Source of the DNA: CAWCXF01 sp963799455
GTDB lineage: Bacteria; Pseudomonadota; Alphaproteobacteria; Rhodobacterales; Rhodobacteraceae
Length of the DNA stretch: 64,000 nt
Direction of reading: 5' to 3'
NCBI GenBank assembly: GCA_963799455.1
Contig: CAWCXF010000007.1
Span: 1,364,001-1,428,000 of the forward strand
Made by a program: the position numbers and the translations under genes. The notes beneath the pieces were generated by a model. That model was given only the letters and a program-made list of their open reading frames with translations. It was not told the DNA's origin and ran no database searches. Positions 28,041 to 36,045 of this stretch are shown in pieces; position 1 is the first letter of the stretch, and each line of letters begins with the position of its first letter.

Positions 28041-29227
28041 GGGCCGCTGCGCATGAAGCCGCCGCCCGCCGCGGCGAGGATCGCGCGCCGTGGGTCGCCC
28101 GCGGGGGCCTGCGCGAGCCCGGCGCCGACTGGCGCCCCGAGGGAGCCCCGGCGGGCGAGCCCCTCGCGGCCCGGTCGCCGGACCCGTCCCAGGGCGCGGC
28201 GCTGCTCGCGCCCGAGGCGCTCGACGCGCTGATGCCGATGCACGTCCTGCTCGACGCGGCCGGGCGCGTCCTGCGCCACGGCCCGCTGCTCGCGCGGCTC
28301 GGCCGGGCCGGGCCGGGCCTCGCCGGCGCCCACGCCTTCGACGCCTTCGCGTTCCGCCGCCCGCGCGGCCTCGCCTCGATGGACGCGCTGCGCGCGGCCT
28401 GCGGCGCCCCGCTGCGGCTCGCGGCCCGCGCCGAACCGCGCACGCAGCTCGCGGGCGTGGCCGTCCGCCTGCCCGGCGGCGGCGTGCTCCTCAACCTCTC
28501 CTTCGGCCTCGGCGTGGTCGAGGCGGTGCGCCGCCACCGGCTGACCGCGACCGACTTCGCGCCCACGGACATGGCGGTCGAGATGCTCTACCTGGTCGAG
28601 GCCAACGCCGCCGTGATGGCCGAGTCGCGCGACCTCGTGGACCGCCTCCAGGGCGCGCGCAGGGCCGCCGAGGCCGAGGCGCAGTCCGACGCCCTGACGG
28701 GGCTGAGGAACCGCCGCGCGCTCGACGGGGTGCTCGCGGGGCTCCTGCGCCGGGGGGAGCCCTTCGCGCTGATGGCGCTCGACCTCGACCTCTTCAAGCA
28801 GGTCAACGACACGATGGGGCACGCCGCCGGGGACGAGGTGCTGCGCGAGGCCGCGCGCGTCATGCTGGGCGCGGTGCGCGCGGGCGACGTGGTGGCGCGC
28901 GCGGGCGGCGACGAGTTCGTCATCCTGCTGCCGGGCCTGGTGCGCGGCGCGCGGCTCGCCGAGATCGCGGAGCGCCTGATCGAGGGGCTGGAGCGGCCGA
29001 TGCGGGTGGGCGGCGCCCTCTGCGCGATCTCGGCCTCGATCGGGGTGGCGACCACCTCCGCCTGCGAGCGCCCCTCCGCCGAGCGCCTGACGGCCGACGC
29101 CGACGCGGCGCTCTACGCCTCCAAGAAGGCCGGCCGCGGCCGCGCGACGATCTGGACGCCGCCGGGCGAGGGGGCGCAGGCCGCGCTCGGTCGCGTCACG
29201 CTCCGGCCGCCGCCGGCCGCGTCCTGA
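28037..29227 (+). CDS. Diguanylate cyclase with H-NOX-associated (HNOBA-like) domain
   Basis: Makes c-di-GMP; probably controlled by the H-NOX-like protein encoded just upstream. 396 residues. About 65–195 resembles the HNOBA/PAS domain of guanylate cyclases (MPMHVLLDAAGRVLRHGPLL, FRRPRG, LSFGLGV, LTATDFAPTDMAVEML). A short coiled segment follows (ESRDLVDRLQGARRAAEAEA), then GGDEF with DALTGLRNRRAL and the active loop GGDEF near 290. RAGD five residues before it is an inhibitory I-site. ATG 28037 overlaps the H-NOX stop by 4 bp. Confidence 0.93.
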   Translation: MRAAAHEAAARRGEDRAPWVARGGLREPGADWRPEGAPAGEPLAARSPDPSQGAALLAPEALDALMPMHVLLDAAGRVLRHGPLLARLGRAGPGLAGAHAFDAFAFRRPRGLASMDALRAACGAPLRLAARAEPRTQLAGVAVRLPGGGVLLNLSFGLGVVEAVRRHRLTATDFAPTDMAVEMLYLVEANAAVMAESRDLVDRLQGARRAAEAEAQSDALTGLRNRRALDGVLAGLLRRGEPFALMALDLDLFKQVNDTMGHAAGDEVLREAARVMLGAVRAGDVVARAGGDEFVILLPGLVRGARLAEIAERLIEGLERPMRVGGALCAISASIGVATTSACERPSAERLTADADAALYASKKAGRGRATIWTPPGEGAQAALGRVTLRPPPAAS

Positions 29228-29249
29228 GCGAGCCAGGGGGGAGGCGCCG

Positions 29250-29321
29250 CAGCCCGTAGGGGAGTCGAACCCCTCTTTCCAGGTTGAAAACCTGGCGTCC
29301 TAACCGATAGACGAACGGGCC
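29250..29321 (-). tRNA. tRNA-Glu (anticodon UUC)
   Basis: Read on the minus strand it folds as a cloverleaf: acceptor GGCCCGT/ACGGGCT with a G-U first pair, D arm GTCT-ATCGGTTA-GGAC, anticodon arm CCAGG-TTTTCAA-CCTGG giving TTC, and T arm AGGGG-TTCGACT-CCCCT, with discriminator G. CCA is not encoded. It lies between the cyclase and recJ. Confidence 0.95.
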
Positions 29322-29338
29322 TCGCCGACGTGGGCGCG

Positions 29339-29367
29339 GGAGTAGCGTCCGGGCGCGGGGAGGGCAA
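29339..29367 (-). promoter_or_regulatory. Promoter of tRNA-Glu
   Basis: On the minus strand TTGCCC (29362–29367), 17 bp, TACTCC (29339–29344), placing the transcript start about 10 nt before the mature tRNA. Confidence 0.5.
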
Positions 29368-29410
29368 GCGGTTTGTCGGGCGGCCCCTGCGCGGCGGCGA
29401 CCGGGACGGC

Positions 29411-31180
29411 TCAGGCGCGCGCGGCGTCGCTCAGGCGCAGCTGGACGGTGCGGCGGCCGCGCCAGTGGTTGACCTCGATGCGGCCCGCGAGGTGGAGCCG
29501 CGCGCCGCCGTGGTTCTCGATCGCGGGGCCGAGCGGGCCGTCATGGGCGCCGAAGGCCACCGCCTCGCGCCGCGGCCCGAGCCCGTCCGAGAACTGGACC
29601 TTGAGGTGGCGCTCGCCCATCCGGCGGACGTGGTGGACGGCCACCCCCGGACAGGCGAAGCGCGGCGCGGGCGCCCCTTCGCCGTAGGGCCCCGCGGCCT
29701 CCAGCGCCTCGCACAGCTCGACCGTGGCCGCGCCCGGCATCAGCACGCCGTCGAGCGCCAGCTCGCGCGGGCCGCCCCCTCCCGCGCCCTGCCGCGCGAG
29801 CAGCGCGCCCAGCCGCGCCATGGCCTCGGGCAGGCGGTCCTCGCGCGCCGAGAGCCCCGCGGCCATCGCGTGCCCGCCCCCGGTCTCCAGCAGGCCCTCG
29901 CGCACGAGGCGCTGGACCGCGCGGCCGAGGTCGATGCCCGGCACCGAGCGGGCCGAGCCGCGGGCCAACCCGTCCTCGATCCCCAGCACGACGGCCGGGC
30001 AGCCCGCGACGCGCGCCAGCCGCCCCGCGACGATGCCGACCACACCCGGGTGCCAGCCGCGGCCCGCGGCCCAGGCGACGGGTCCGGGCTCGCGCGCCTC
30101 GGCCTGGGCGAGCGCCGCCTCGCGCACCCCGGCCTCGACCGCGCGGCGCTCGGCGTTGACCTCCTCCAGCCTCGCCGCCAGCGCCCCCGCCTCGGCCGGG
30201 TCGCGGCAGATCAGCAGGCGCGCGCCCAGGTCGGCCCGCCCGATCCGGCCGCCCGCGTTGATGCGCGGGCCGAGCACGAAGCCCAGGTGATGCGACGACG
30301 CCGGGCCGTCGAGCCGAGCGGCCTCGGCCAGCGCGACGAGGCCGGGGCGGCGGCGCGCGCGCATCACCTGGAGCCCCGCGCGCACGAAGGCGCGGTTGAC
30401 GCCGACGAGCGGCGCCACGTCGGCGACGGTGGCGAGCGCCACCAGGTCGAGCCCGGCCGTGAGGTCCGGGGGCTCGGCGCCGGCCTCGCGCATCCGCCGG
30501 CCCGCCTCCACCAGCGTGAGGAAGGTGACGGCGGCGGCGCAGAGGTGGCCCAGGGCGCCGTCCTCGTCCTGCCGGTTGGGGTTCACGATCGCATGGACCT
30601 GCGGAAGCGTCTCGGCGCCGAGATGATGGTCGAGCACCACCACGTCGCAGGTCGCGGCCGCGAGCGCCTCGTGCGCCATGGTCCCGCAATCGACGCAGAC
30701 GACGAGGTCGTGCGCGGCGCAGAGCCGCGCGATGGCGGGCGCGTTGGGGCCGTAGCCCTCGGCGATCCGGTCGGGGACGTAGAGCGTGGCCTCGCGCCCC
30801 TGCGCCGACAGCCAGTCGATCAGGAGCGCGGCCGAGGTCGCGCCGTCCACGTCGTAGTCGGCGAAGACGGCGATCCGCTCGCCCTCGCGCGCGGCGCGCA
30901 CCAGCCGCTCGGCCGCGCGCCCCACGTCGCGCAGGCGCCGCGGGTCGGGCATCAGGTCGCGCAGCTTCGGCGCGAGGTAGGCGGGCGCGTCGCAGCCCTC
31001 GACCCCGCGCGCGGCGAGCACGCCGCAGACCGGGTCGGGCAGGCCGGTGCCCTGCGCCATCGCCTCGGCCCTGCGCGTGACCTCGACGCCGGGGCCGACC
31101 CAGCGCCGGCCGGTGATCGACGCCTCGACTCCGAGGAAGGCGGGGCCGAGGAAGGCCGTGGCGGGCTGGTCGCGGGGCAT
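29411..31180 (-). CDS. recJ: Single-stranded-DNA-specific exonuclease RecJ
   Basis: 5'-3' ssDNA exonuclease used in recombination and mismatch repair. 589 residues. DHH phosphoesterase motifs are FADYDVDGATSAALL near 105 and VVLDHHLGAE near 183. RINAGGRIGRADLG follows, and the DHHA1 motif GGGHAMAAGL is near 433. The OB-like C terminus ends VQLRLSDAARA. ATG 31180 starts MPRDQPATAFLG; longer frames upstream are Pro/Arg-rich and unconserved. It follows hom and glpX on the same strand, a standard order in Rhodobacterales, though 231 bp separate it from glpX. Confidence 0.97.
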   Translation of the reverse strand: MPRDQPATAFLGPAFLGVEASITGRRWVGPGVEVTRRAEAMAQGTGLPDPVCGVLAARGVEGCDAPAYLAPKLRDLMPDPRRLRDVGRAAERLVRAAREGERIAVFADYDVDGATSAALLIDWLSAQGREATLYVPDRIAEGYGPNAPAIARLCAAHDLVVCVDCGTMAHEALAAATCDVVVLDHHLGAETLPQVHAIVNPNRQDEDGALGHLCAAAVTFLTLVEAGRRMREAGAEPPDLTAGLDLVALATVADVAPLVGVNRAFVRAGLQVMRARRRPGLVALAEAARLDGPASSHHLGFVLGPRINAGGRIGRADLGARLLICRDPAEAGALAARLEEVNAERRAVEAGVREAALAQAEAREPGPVAWAAGRGWHPGVVGIVAGRLARVAGCPAVVLGIEDGLARGSARSVPGIDLGRAVQRLVREGLLETGGGHAMAAGLSAREDRLPEAMARLGALLARQGAGGGGPRELALDGVLMPGAATVELCEALEAAGPYGEGAPAPRFACPGVAVHHVRRMGERHLKVQFSDGLGPRREAVAFGAHDGPLGPAIENHGGARLHLAGRIEVNHWRGRRTVQLRLSDAARA

Positions 31181-31411
31181 GAGGGCGGGTGATAGGCGAT
31201 CGGCCGGGGCCGGGGAAGGGGCGGGGGGCCGGACGCGGGACGGCGCGCTCGGCGGTCGGGGGCATCGGCCCACGAGGGGTGGGGCCCGCGCGGCCGGCCT
31301 GCGGGGCCGCGGGCCGAGGATCGCCGCGCGGCCCGCGCGAGGTGAGCCCGGCGCCACGGCGGCGGCGCGACGCCGACGGGCCGCGGCGAGCGCCCCGGCG
31401 CCGGGGCCGCC

Positions 31412-32407
31412 TCAGCCGACCGGGCCGCGCTCGACGGGGTTGCGGTAGGTCATGCGGCGCACCGAGCCGGTCTTGGAGCGCATCAGGATCGTCTCGGCCG
31501 TCAGGAACCCCGGCTCGCGCCGGATCCCTGCGACGATCGAGCCGTCGGTGACGCCGGTGGCGGCGAAGATCACGTCCGAGGTCACCATGTCGTCGCGCGC
31601 GTAGATCCGGTCGAGGTCGCGGATGCCGGCCTTGCCCGCGCGCCCGCGCTCGTCGTCGTCGCGGAACTGGAGCCGGCCCCACATCTGCCCCCCCATGCAC
31701 TTGAGCGCCGAGGCCGCCAGCACCCCCTCTGGGGCGCCGCCCGAACCCATGTACATGTCGATGCCGGTCGTGGGCTCGGCGCAGTGGATCACGCCGGCCA
31801 CGTCGCCGTCCACGATCAGGCGGATCGCGGCGCCGGTCTCGCGGATCTCGGCGATCATGGCCTCGTGGCGCGGCCGCTCGAGCGCGCACACGGTGATGTC
31901 GGAGGGCCGGCACCCCTTGGCGCGCGCCAGCGCCTCGACGCGCTCGCGCGGGCTCATCTGCAGGCTGACGACGCCCTCGGGGTGGCCGGGGCCGACGGCG
32001 AGCTTGTCCATGTAGACGTCGGGCGCGTGCAGCATCGAGCCGCGCGGCCCCATGGCGATGACCGTCAGCGCGTTGGGCATGTCCTTGGCGGTCAGCGTCG
32101 TGCCCTCCAAGGGGTCGAGCGCGATGTCCACCGCGGGGCCCTCGCCGGTGCCCACCTCCTCGCCGATGAAGAGCATCGGCGCCTCGTCGCGCTCGCCCTC
32201 GCCGATCACCACCACGCCCTGGATGTCGAGCTTGTTGAGCTGGTCGCGCATGGCGTTGACGGCGGCCTGGTCGGCGGCCTTCTCGTCGCCGCGCCCGATC
32301 AGGAGCGCCGAGGCCATCGCCGCGGCCTCCGACACCCGCGCGAGCCCGAGCGAGAGCATGCGGTCGTGGAACTGGCCGTCGGACGGCGGCGTGGGGGACT
32401 GGGGCAT
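31412..32407 (-). CDS. glpX: Fructose-1,6-bisphosphatase class II
   Basis: Mg/Mn-dependent gluconeogenic phosphatase giving fructose-6-phosphate. 331 residues. Metal and substrate motifs are visible: GEGERDEAPMLFIGEE near 67, DPLEGTT near 97, and GGAPEGVLAASALKCMGGQM. ATG 32407 is preceded by GGAGGC-like sequence. It lies 22 bp after hom on the same strand and is presumably co-transcribed. Some class II enzymes also act on sedoheptulose-bisphosphate; no Calvin genes are nearby. Confidence 0.97.
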   Translation of the reverse strand: MPQSPTPPSDGQFHDRMLSLGLARVSEAAAMASALLIGRGDEKAADQAAVNAMRDQLNKLDIQGVVVIGEGERDEAPMLFIGEEVGTGEGPAVDIALDPLEGTTLTAKDMPNALTVIAMGPRGSMLHAPDVYMDKLAVGPGHPEGVVSLQMSPRERVEALARAKGCRPSDITVCALERPRHEAMIAEIRETGAAIRLIVDGDVAGVIHCAEPTTGIDMYMGSGGAPEGVLAASALKCMGGQMWGRLQFRDDDERGRAGKAGIRDLDRIYARDDMVTSDVIFAATGVTDGSIVAGIRREPGFLTAETILMRSKTGSVRRMTYRNPVERGPVG

Positions 32408-32429
32408 GGGAGCCTCCGTTGGGTGGGGG

Positions 32430-33722
32430 TCAGACCGTCTCGATGCGCAGCGCCACGGGCGCCTCGGCCAGCACCCCCGCGCCCTCGATGCCCGCGAGCG
32501 CCTCCCGCAGGGCTGCGCGCGGCGTGCGGTGGGTGACGATCAGCACCGGCGCCGAGGGGCCGTCGTGCTGGGTCTGGCGCATCCGGTCGATCGACACGCC
32601 CGCCTCGCCCAGATGCGCCGCGACCTTGGCCAGCACGCCCGGCTTGTCGAGCAGCTCCATGCGCAGGTAGTGGGCCGCGGGCGTCGCCGAGAGCGCGGGG
32701 ACCGCGCGGCCGAGCCGCGCCGCGGGCCGCCCGAAGGCGGGCCCGCGCAGGCCGCGGGCGATGTCGATCACGTCGGCCATCACCGCGCTGGCCGTGGGCC
32801 CCGCGCCCGCGCCCGCGCCGCGCAGCACGATCTGGCCCACCGCGTCGCCCTCCAGGATCACCATGTTGGCCGCCCCTTCGAGCGCCGCCCGGGGGGCTGC
32901 CGCCGGCACGAGGCAGGGCGACATGCGCTGCTCGAGCCCGCGGCCGGTCATCTGCGCGAGGCCGAGGAGCTTGATGCGGTAGCCCATCTCGGCGGCCGCG
33001 CGGATGTCGCGGATGGTGACGCGCTCGATCCCTTCGAGCTCGATCGCCTCCATCGCCGGCGCCACGCCGAAGGCGATGGCGGCGAGCAGCGAGAGCTTGT
33101 GCGCGGCGTCGATGCCGCCCACGTCGAGCGTCGGATCCGCCTCGAGGTAGCCCAGGCCGCGGGCCTCCTCGAACACGGCCTCGTAGGGCAGCCCGGCGCC
33201 CTCCATCCGCGTCAGGATGTAGTTGCAGGTGCCGTTCATCACCCCCATGACGCGGATGATCTCGTTGGCCGCGAGCCCCTCGGCGAGCGCCTTGACGACC
33301 GGGATGCCGCCCGCCACCGCCGCCTCGAAGCGCAGCGCGCAGGCGGCCTCCTCGGCGGCGAGCGCGAGATCCCGCCCGTGGCGCGCGAGCATCGCCTTGT
33401 TCGCCGTCACCACGTCGCGCCCCGCGCCGAGCGCCGCGCGCACCGCGCCGAGCGCCGGGCCGTCCTCGCCCCCGATCAGCTCGACGAGCACGTCGAGGTC
33501 GGGCCGGGTGGCCAGCCGCACGGGGTCGTCCTCCCAGGCCCAGTCGCCGAGCGGGGCTCCGCGGTCGCGCGCGCGGTCGCGCGCGCTCACGGCGACGATC
33601 ACGACCCGACGGCCGGCCCGCAGCTCGATCTCGGCCGCATGGCGACGCAGGACCGCCACGACGCCCATGCCGACGGTGCCCAGCCCCGCGATGCCGAGGC
33701 GCAGCGGGCGGGGGGCTGTCAT
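32430..33722 (-). CDS. hom: Homoserine dehydrogenase
   Basis: Reduces aspartate semialdehyde to homoserine for threonine and methionine synthesis. 430 residues: Rossmann start LGIAGLGTVGMGVVAVL, catalytic core with GVMNGTCNYILTRM and ADPTLDVGGIDAAHKL, and a C-terminal ACT domain from about 345 (YLRMELLDKPGVLAKVA), the usual site of threonine feedback. It is the first gene of the hom–glpX–recJ series and has its own promoter at 33749–33777. Confidence 0.97.
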   Translation of the reverse strand: MTAPRPLRLGIAGLGTVGMGVVAVLRRHAAEIELRAGRRVVIVAVSARDRARDRGAPLGDWAWEDDPVRLATRPDLDVLVELIGGEDGPALGAVRAALGAGRDVVTANKAMLARHGRDLALAAEEAACALRFEAAVAGGIPVVKALAEGLAANEIIRVMGVMNGTCNYILTRMEGAGLPYEAVFEEARGLGYLEADPTLDVGGIDAAHKLSLLAAIAFGVAPAMEAIELEGIERVTIRDIRAAAEMGYRIKLLGLAQMTGRGLEQRMSPCLVPAAAPRAALEGAANMVILEGDAVGQIVLRGAGAGAGPTASAVMADVIDIARGLRGPAFGRPAARLGRAVPALSATPAAHYLRMELLDKPGVLAKVAAHLGEAGVSIDRMRQTQHDGPSAPVLIVTHRTPRAALREALAGIEGAGVLAEAPVALRIETV

Positions 33723-33748
33723 GCGCGGCTCCGTGCTGGTCCGCGGGC

Positions 33749-33777
33749 TGATTAGCGGCTGGGGCGGACGGGCGCAA
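33749..33777 (-). promoter_or_regulatory. Promoter of hom
   Basis: Minus strand TTGCGC (33772–33777), 17 bp, TAATCA (33749–33754). It predicts a start near 33742, a leader of about 20 nt. Confidence 0.55.
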
Positions 33778-33804
33778 CGCGAGGGGTTGCAAGGCCGCGG
33801 GGCC

Positions 33805-34113
33805 TCAGGCGCCGGGCCGGGCGTCCTCCAGGCGCTCGCGCTCGGCCGGCGGGATCACGGGCCCCGCGAGCGCCGCGGCCCTGGCGCGCAGGGCGGCGGC
33901 GCGCGTCTCGACCTCGGCGCGCACGTCGCCTCGGTCGGCGCGGGTCGGTCCGGCGGCCAGCACGTCCGCGAGGGGCAGCAGCGCGGGCGTGCCCTCGGCG
34001 GCCGGCGGGACGCGGCCCTCGAAGCGCGCCACGTCGATCTCGGGCGGCATCCCGCAGCCCGCGAGGGCGGCCGTGAGGGGGGCGAGGAGGGCGCGGCGCA
34101 CCGGGTGGGGCAT
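33805..34113 (-). CDS. Small lipoprotein, hypothetical
   Basis: Unknown function. 102 residues. A lipobox (LTAALAGCG, Cys20) follows a short basic and hydrophobic signal (MPHPVRRALLAPLTAA), so it should be lipid-anchored in the envelope. The mature part is Ala/Arg-rich with PALLPLADVLAAG and a C-terminal helix (TRAAALRARAAAL). It resembles short lipoproteins common in Rhodobacteraceae. A promoter at 34120–34148 places the transcript start almost at the ATG, so it may be leaderless. The next gene upstream is divergent. Confidence 0.75.
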   Translation of the reverse strand: MPHPVRRALLAPLTAALAGCGMPPEIDVARFEGRVPPAAEGTPALLPLADVLAAGPTRADRGDVRAEVETRAAALRARAAALAGPVIPPAERERLEDARPGA

Positions 34114-34119
34114 GGGGTC

Positions 34120-34148
34120 ACGATGGCGGGCGGCGCGGCGACAGGCAA
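34120..34148 (-). promoter_or_regulatory. Promoter of the lipoprotein gene, probable leaderless start
   Basis: Minus strand TTGCCT (34143–34148), 17 bp, CATCGT (34120–34125). Only 6 nt (GACCCC) separate the -10 from ATG 34113, and no ribosome site is present. Confidence 0.5.
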
Positions 34149-34419
34149 GGCGGGGGGCGCCGCGGCCCTTGCCGGCGTGGGGGGCCTCGGCCCCGTCCGG
34201 ACCGGGCGCGCCGCGATGGGTCAGGCCCGCGGCCTCCGCGGGGAAGGGCGACGGACGGCCCCGCCTCCGCTCGCCCGGGAGGGGCGCCGCGGCCGGCCCC
34301 CGCTCGGCGGGGGCGCCGGCCGCCCGGCCTCGTCCCGCCGCCTCCGCGAGGCTCGCCCCCTCGCCACGGCGCCGCGGCCGGGCTAGGCAGGCGCGACCCT
34401 TCCTGCCGGAGCGCGACCC
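34149..34419. other. Gene-free GC-rich spacer
   Basis: Divergent gap between the lipoprotein gene and the next plus-strand gene. Nothing but C/G-rich sequence is seen after the lipoprotein promoter; no credible frame, repeat array or RNA. Confidence 0.5.
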
Positions 34420-34941
34420 GTGTCAGACGACGCCGATCCGTTCGAGCTGCGCATCGCGCCCTCGGGGCCGCGCCGCGCGCTCGGGGTCGGCATGCTGGCG
34501 CTCTTGGGCGCGATGCTGGTGGCGATCGCGCTGGCGCGCCCGCCCGAGGCGCTGGGCTGGCGGGCGTTCCTGCTCGCCGCGGGGGCCACGTCTGCGTGGC
34601 TGTCGCTCGGGATGTGGCGCGCGAGCGCGCGCGGGCTGGTGCTGAGCGAGGCGGGCTTGCGCGAGGAGGGCGAGGGGGGGCGTTGGCTCGCACGGACCGA
34701 GGCGGTCGAGCGCGTCGAGCGCGGGGCCTTCGCGTTCAAGCCCTCGCGCGGCTTCCTGCTGCGGACGGCTGCGCCGGGGCCGCGCGCGTGGTCGCCCGGC
34801 ATGTGGTGGCGGCTCGGGCGGCGGGTGGGCGTGGGCGGCGTGCTGCGCGCCTCCGACGCGCGCGCCGCGGCCGAGGTGATGCAGGCCAGGCTCACGAGCA
34901 GCTCTCCCAGCACACCCGGCCGCCGAAGCGGGGGCGGGTGA
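34420..34941 (+). CDS. Hypothetical membrane protein
   Basis: Not recognised as a named family. 173 residues from GTG 34420 (V-SDDADPFELRIAPSGP). Two membrane segments near 20–40 and 46–65 are followed by a soluble part (GLVLSEAGLREEGEGGRWLA, VERVERGAFAFKPSRGFLL) that looks like a small beta domain. The 3' end overlaps the convergent TadE-like gene by 50 bp. The long frame and hydrophobic pattern favour a real gene, but the start and the terminal part are less certain. Confidence 0.6.
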   Translation: MSDDADPFELRIAPSGPRRALGVGMLALLGAMLVAIALARPPEALGWRAFLLAAGATSAWLSLGMWRASARGLVLSEAGLREEGEGGRWLARTEAVERVERGAFAFKPSRGFLLRTAAPGPRAWSPGMWWRLGRRVGVGGVLRASDARAAAEVMQARLTSSSPSTPGRRSGGG

Positions 34942-35470
34942 CGGCGACGTTGGCGAGCCGCCGCGCGGGCAGGCCCAGCTCGACGAGCGGCGACCAGGGC
35001 ACCAGGGTCTCGATCACCACGACCCGGTCGCCCTCGGCGAGCGCGGGCACATGCGCCCTGATCTCGGCGATGGCGTCCACGCGCGCGACGTCGCCGCTCT
35101 CGCGCGACCACTCCAGCCAGAGGGCGTCCTCGTCGGGCTCCTCGGCGGGGGTCGGGTTGCGGACCACCGACATCCGCAGCGAGGCCGGCCCGTCGCGGCC
35201 CGCGCCACCGGCCCGGCCGCCCGCCGCGAGCGCGTCGAGCATCCCCCTCATGGCGTCGAGATAGGGCTGGTCGAGCCGCGAGCCCCCGCGCGAGATCAGG
35301 TCGGCGACGGTGTAGGTCGCCCTGAGAGAGGCGGTGTCGGCGCGGTAGGCGTCCCAGAAGACGTAGAGCGCGGCCAGCGCCCAGAGCAGGAACGGGAACA
35401 CGATCACGGTCTCGACGGTGAGCCCCGCCCCCTCGCCGCGCGCGAAGGCCGCCAGGCGCGGGCGCGTCAC
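34892..35470 (-). CDS. TadE-like pilus assembly protein
   Basis: Pseudopilin-like membrane protein of the tight-adherence type. 192 residues from GTG 35470. One N-terminal membrane segment lies within GLTVETVIVFPFLLWALAAL, with the TadE-type Thr-Val-Glu just before it, followed by a periplasmic domain. Its start overlaps the stop of the preceding TadE-like gene by 4 bp (GTGA). It is the last gene of a three-gene unit and overlaps a convergent gene by 50 bp at the 3' end. Confidence 0.82.
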   Translation of the reverse strand: MTRPRLAAFARGEGAGLTVETVIVFPFLLWALAALYVFWDAYRADTASLRATYTVADLISRGGSRLDQPYLDAMRGMLDALAAGGRAGGAGRDGPASLRMSVVRNPTPAEEPDEDALWLEWSRESGDVARVDAIAEIRAHVPALAEGDRVVVIETLVPWSPLVELGLPARRLANVAVTRPRFGGRVCWESCS

Positions 35471-36045
35471 GTCCCCGCTCCCGGGCCAGGGCGCATGTCG
35501 GCCGGCTCCTGCACGTAGGCCGAGACGGCGATCAGGCGGTAGCCGCCCGAGGCATCCTTCGGCAGCAGCGCGCCGAGCCCGTAGTTGGGCAGCAGCGGGT
35601 CGATCACCAGGCAGGCGCGCACCATCATGAGCGCATCGGCGGCGCCCGCGCGGTAGTGCTCGGGGTCGTCCTCGGTCCGCGGCGCGATGGGCTCCTCGCG
35701 ATCGACGCAGCGCGCCGGCGCGTCCATCGCGGCCCAGCTCGCGGCGCCGACCGGTTGCAGCTCGACCTGGAGCGCGTCGAGGCAGCCGGGCAGCAGCGCC
35801 GCGCCCTCGCAGATCAGGGCGCGGAACTCGTCGAAGCCGGGCGGCGCCTCGGTGTTGAGCCTCAGCTCGCGCACCGCCAGGTCGAGCCCGCGGTCGAGCA
35901 GCGTGGCGCGCGTCATGAGGACAGAGGCCTCGATCGCGTTGACCATCACCAGCACGAAGGCCGGCAGCAGGATCACCAGCTCGACCGTGGCGGTCCCGTC
36001 CTCGGCGCGCGCGAGGCCGCGGAGCCATGAGAGCGCGCGCCTCAT
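35467..36045 (-). CDS. TadE-like pilus assembly protein
   Basis: Second TadE/TadF-type pseudopilin. 192 residues: short cytoplasmic head MRRALSWLRGLARAEDG, then TATVELVILLPAFVLVMVNA with the conserved Glu, then a periplasmic domain with cysteines (LICEG, PGCLD, ARCVD, RACLV). ATG 36045 overlaps the TadG stop (ATGA). Gene order and 4-bp overlaps indicate one translationally coupled unit with its neighbours. Confidence 0.85.
   Translation of the reverse strand: MRRALSWLRGLARAEDGTATVELVILLPAFVLVMVNAIEASVLMTRATLLDRGLDLAVRELRLNTEAPPGFDEFRALICEGAALLPGCLDALQVELQPVGAASWAAMDAPARCVDREEPIAPRTEDDPEHYRAGAADALMMVRACLVIDPLLPNYGLGALLPKDASGGYRLIAVSAYVQEPADMRPGPGAGT

Noticed and set aside
29411..29420. Horizontal transfer near tRNA-Glu and tRNA-His
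   Set aside because: Neither tRNA is flanked by a duplicated 3' end, an integrase gene or a composition change.
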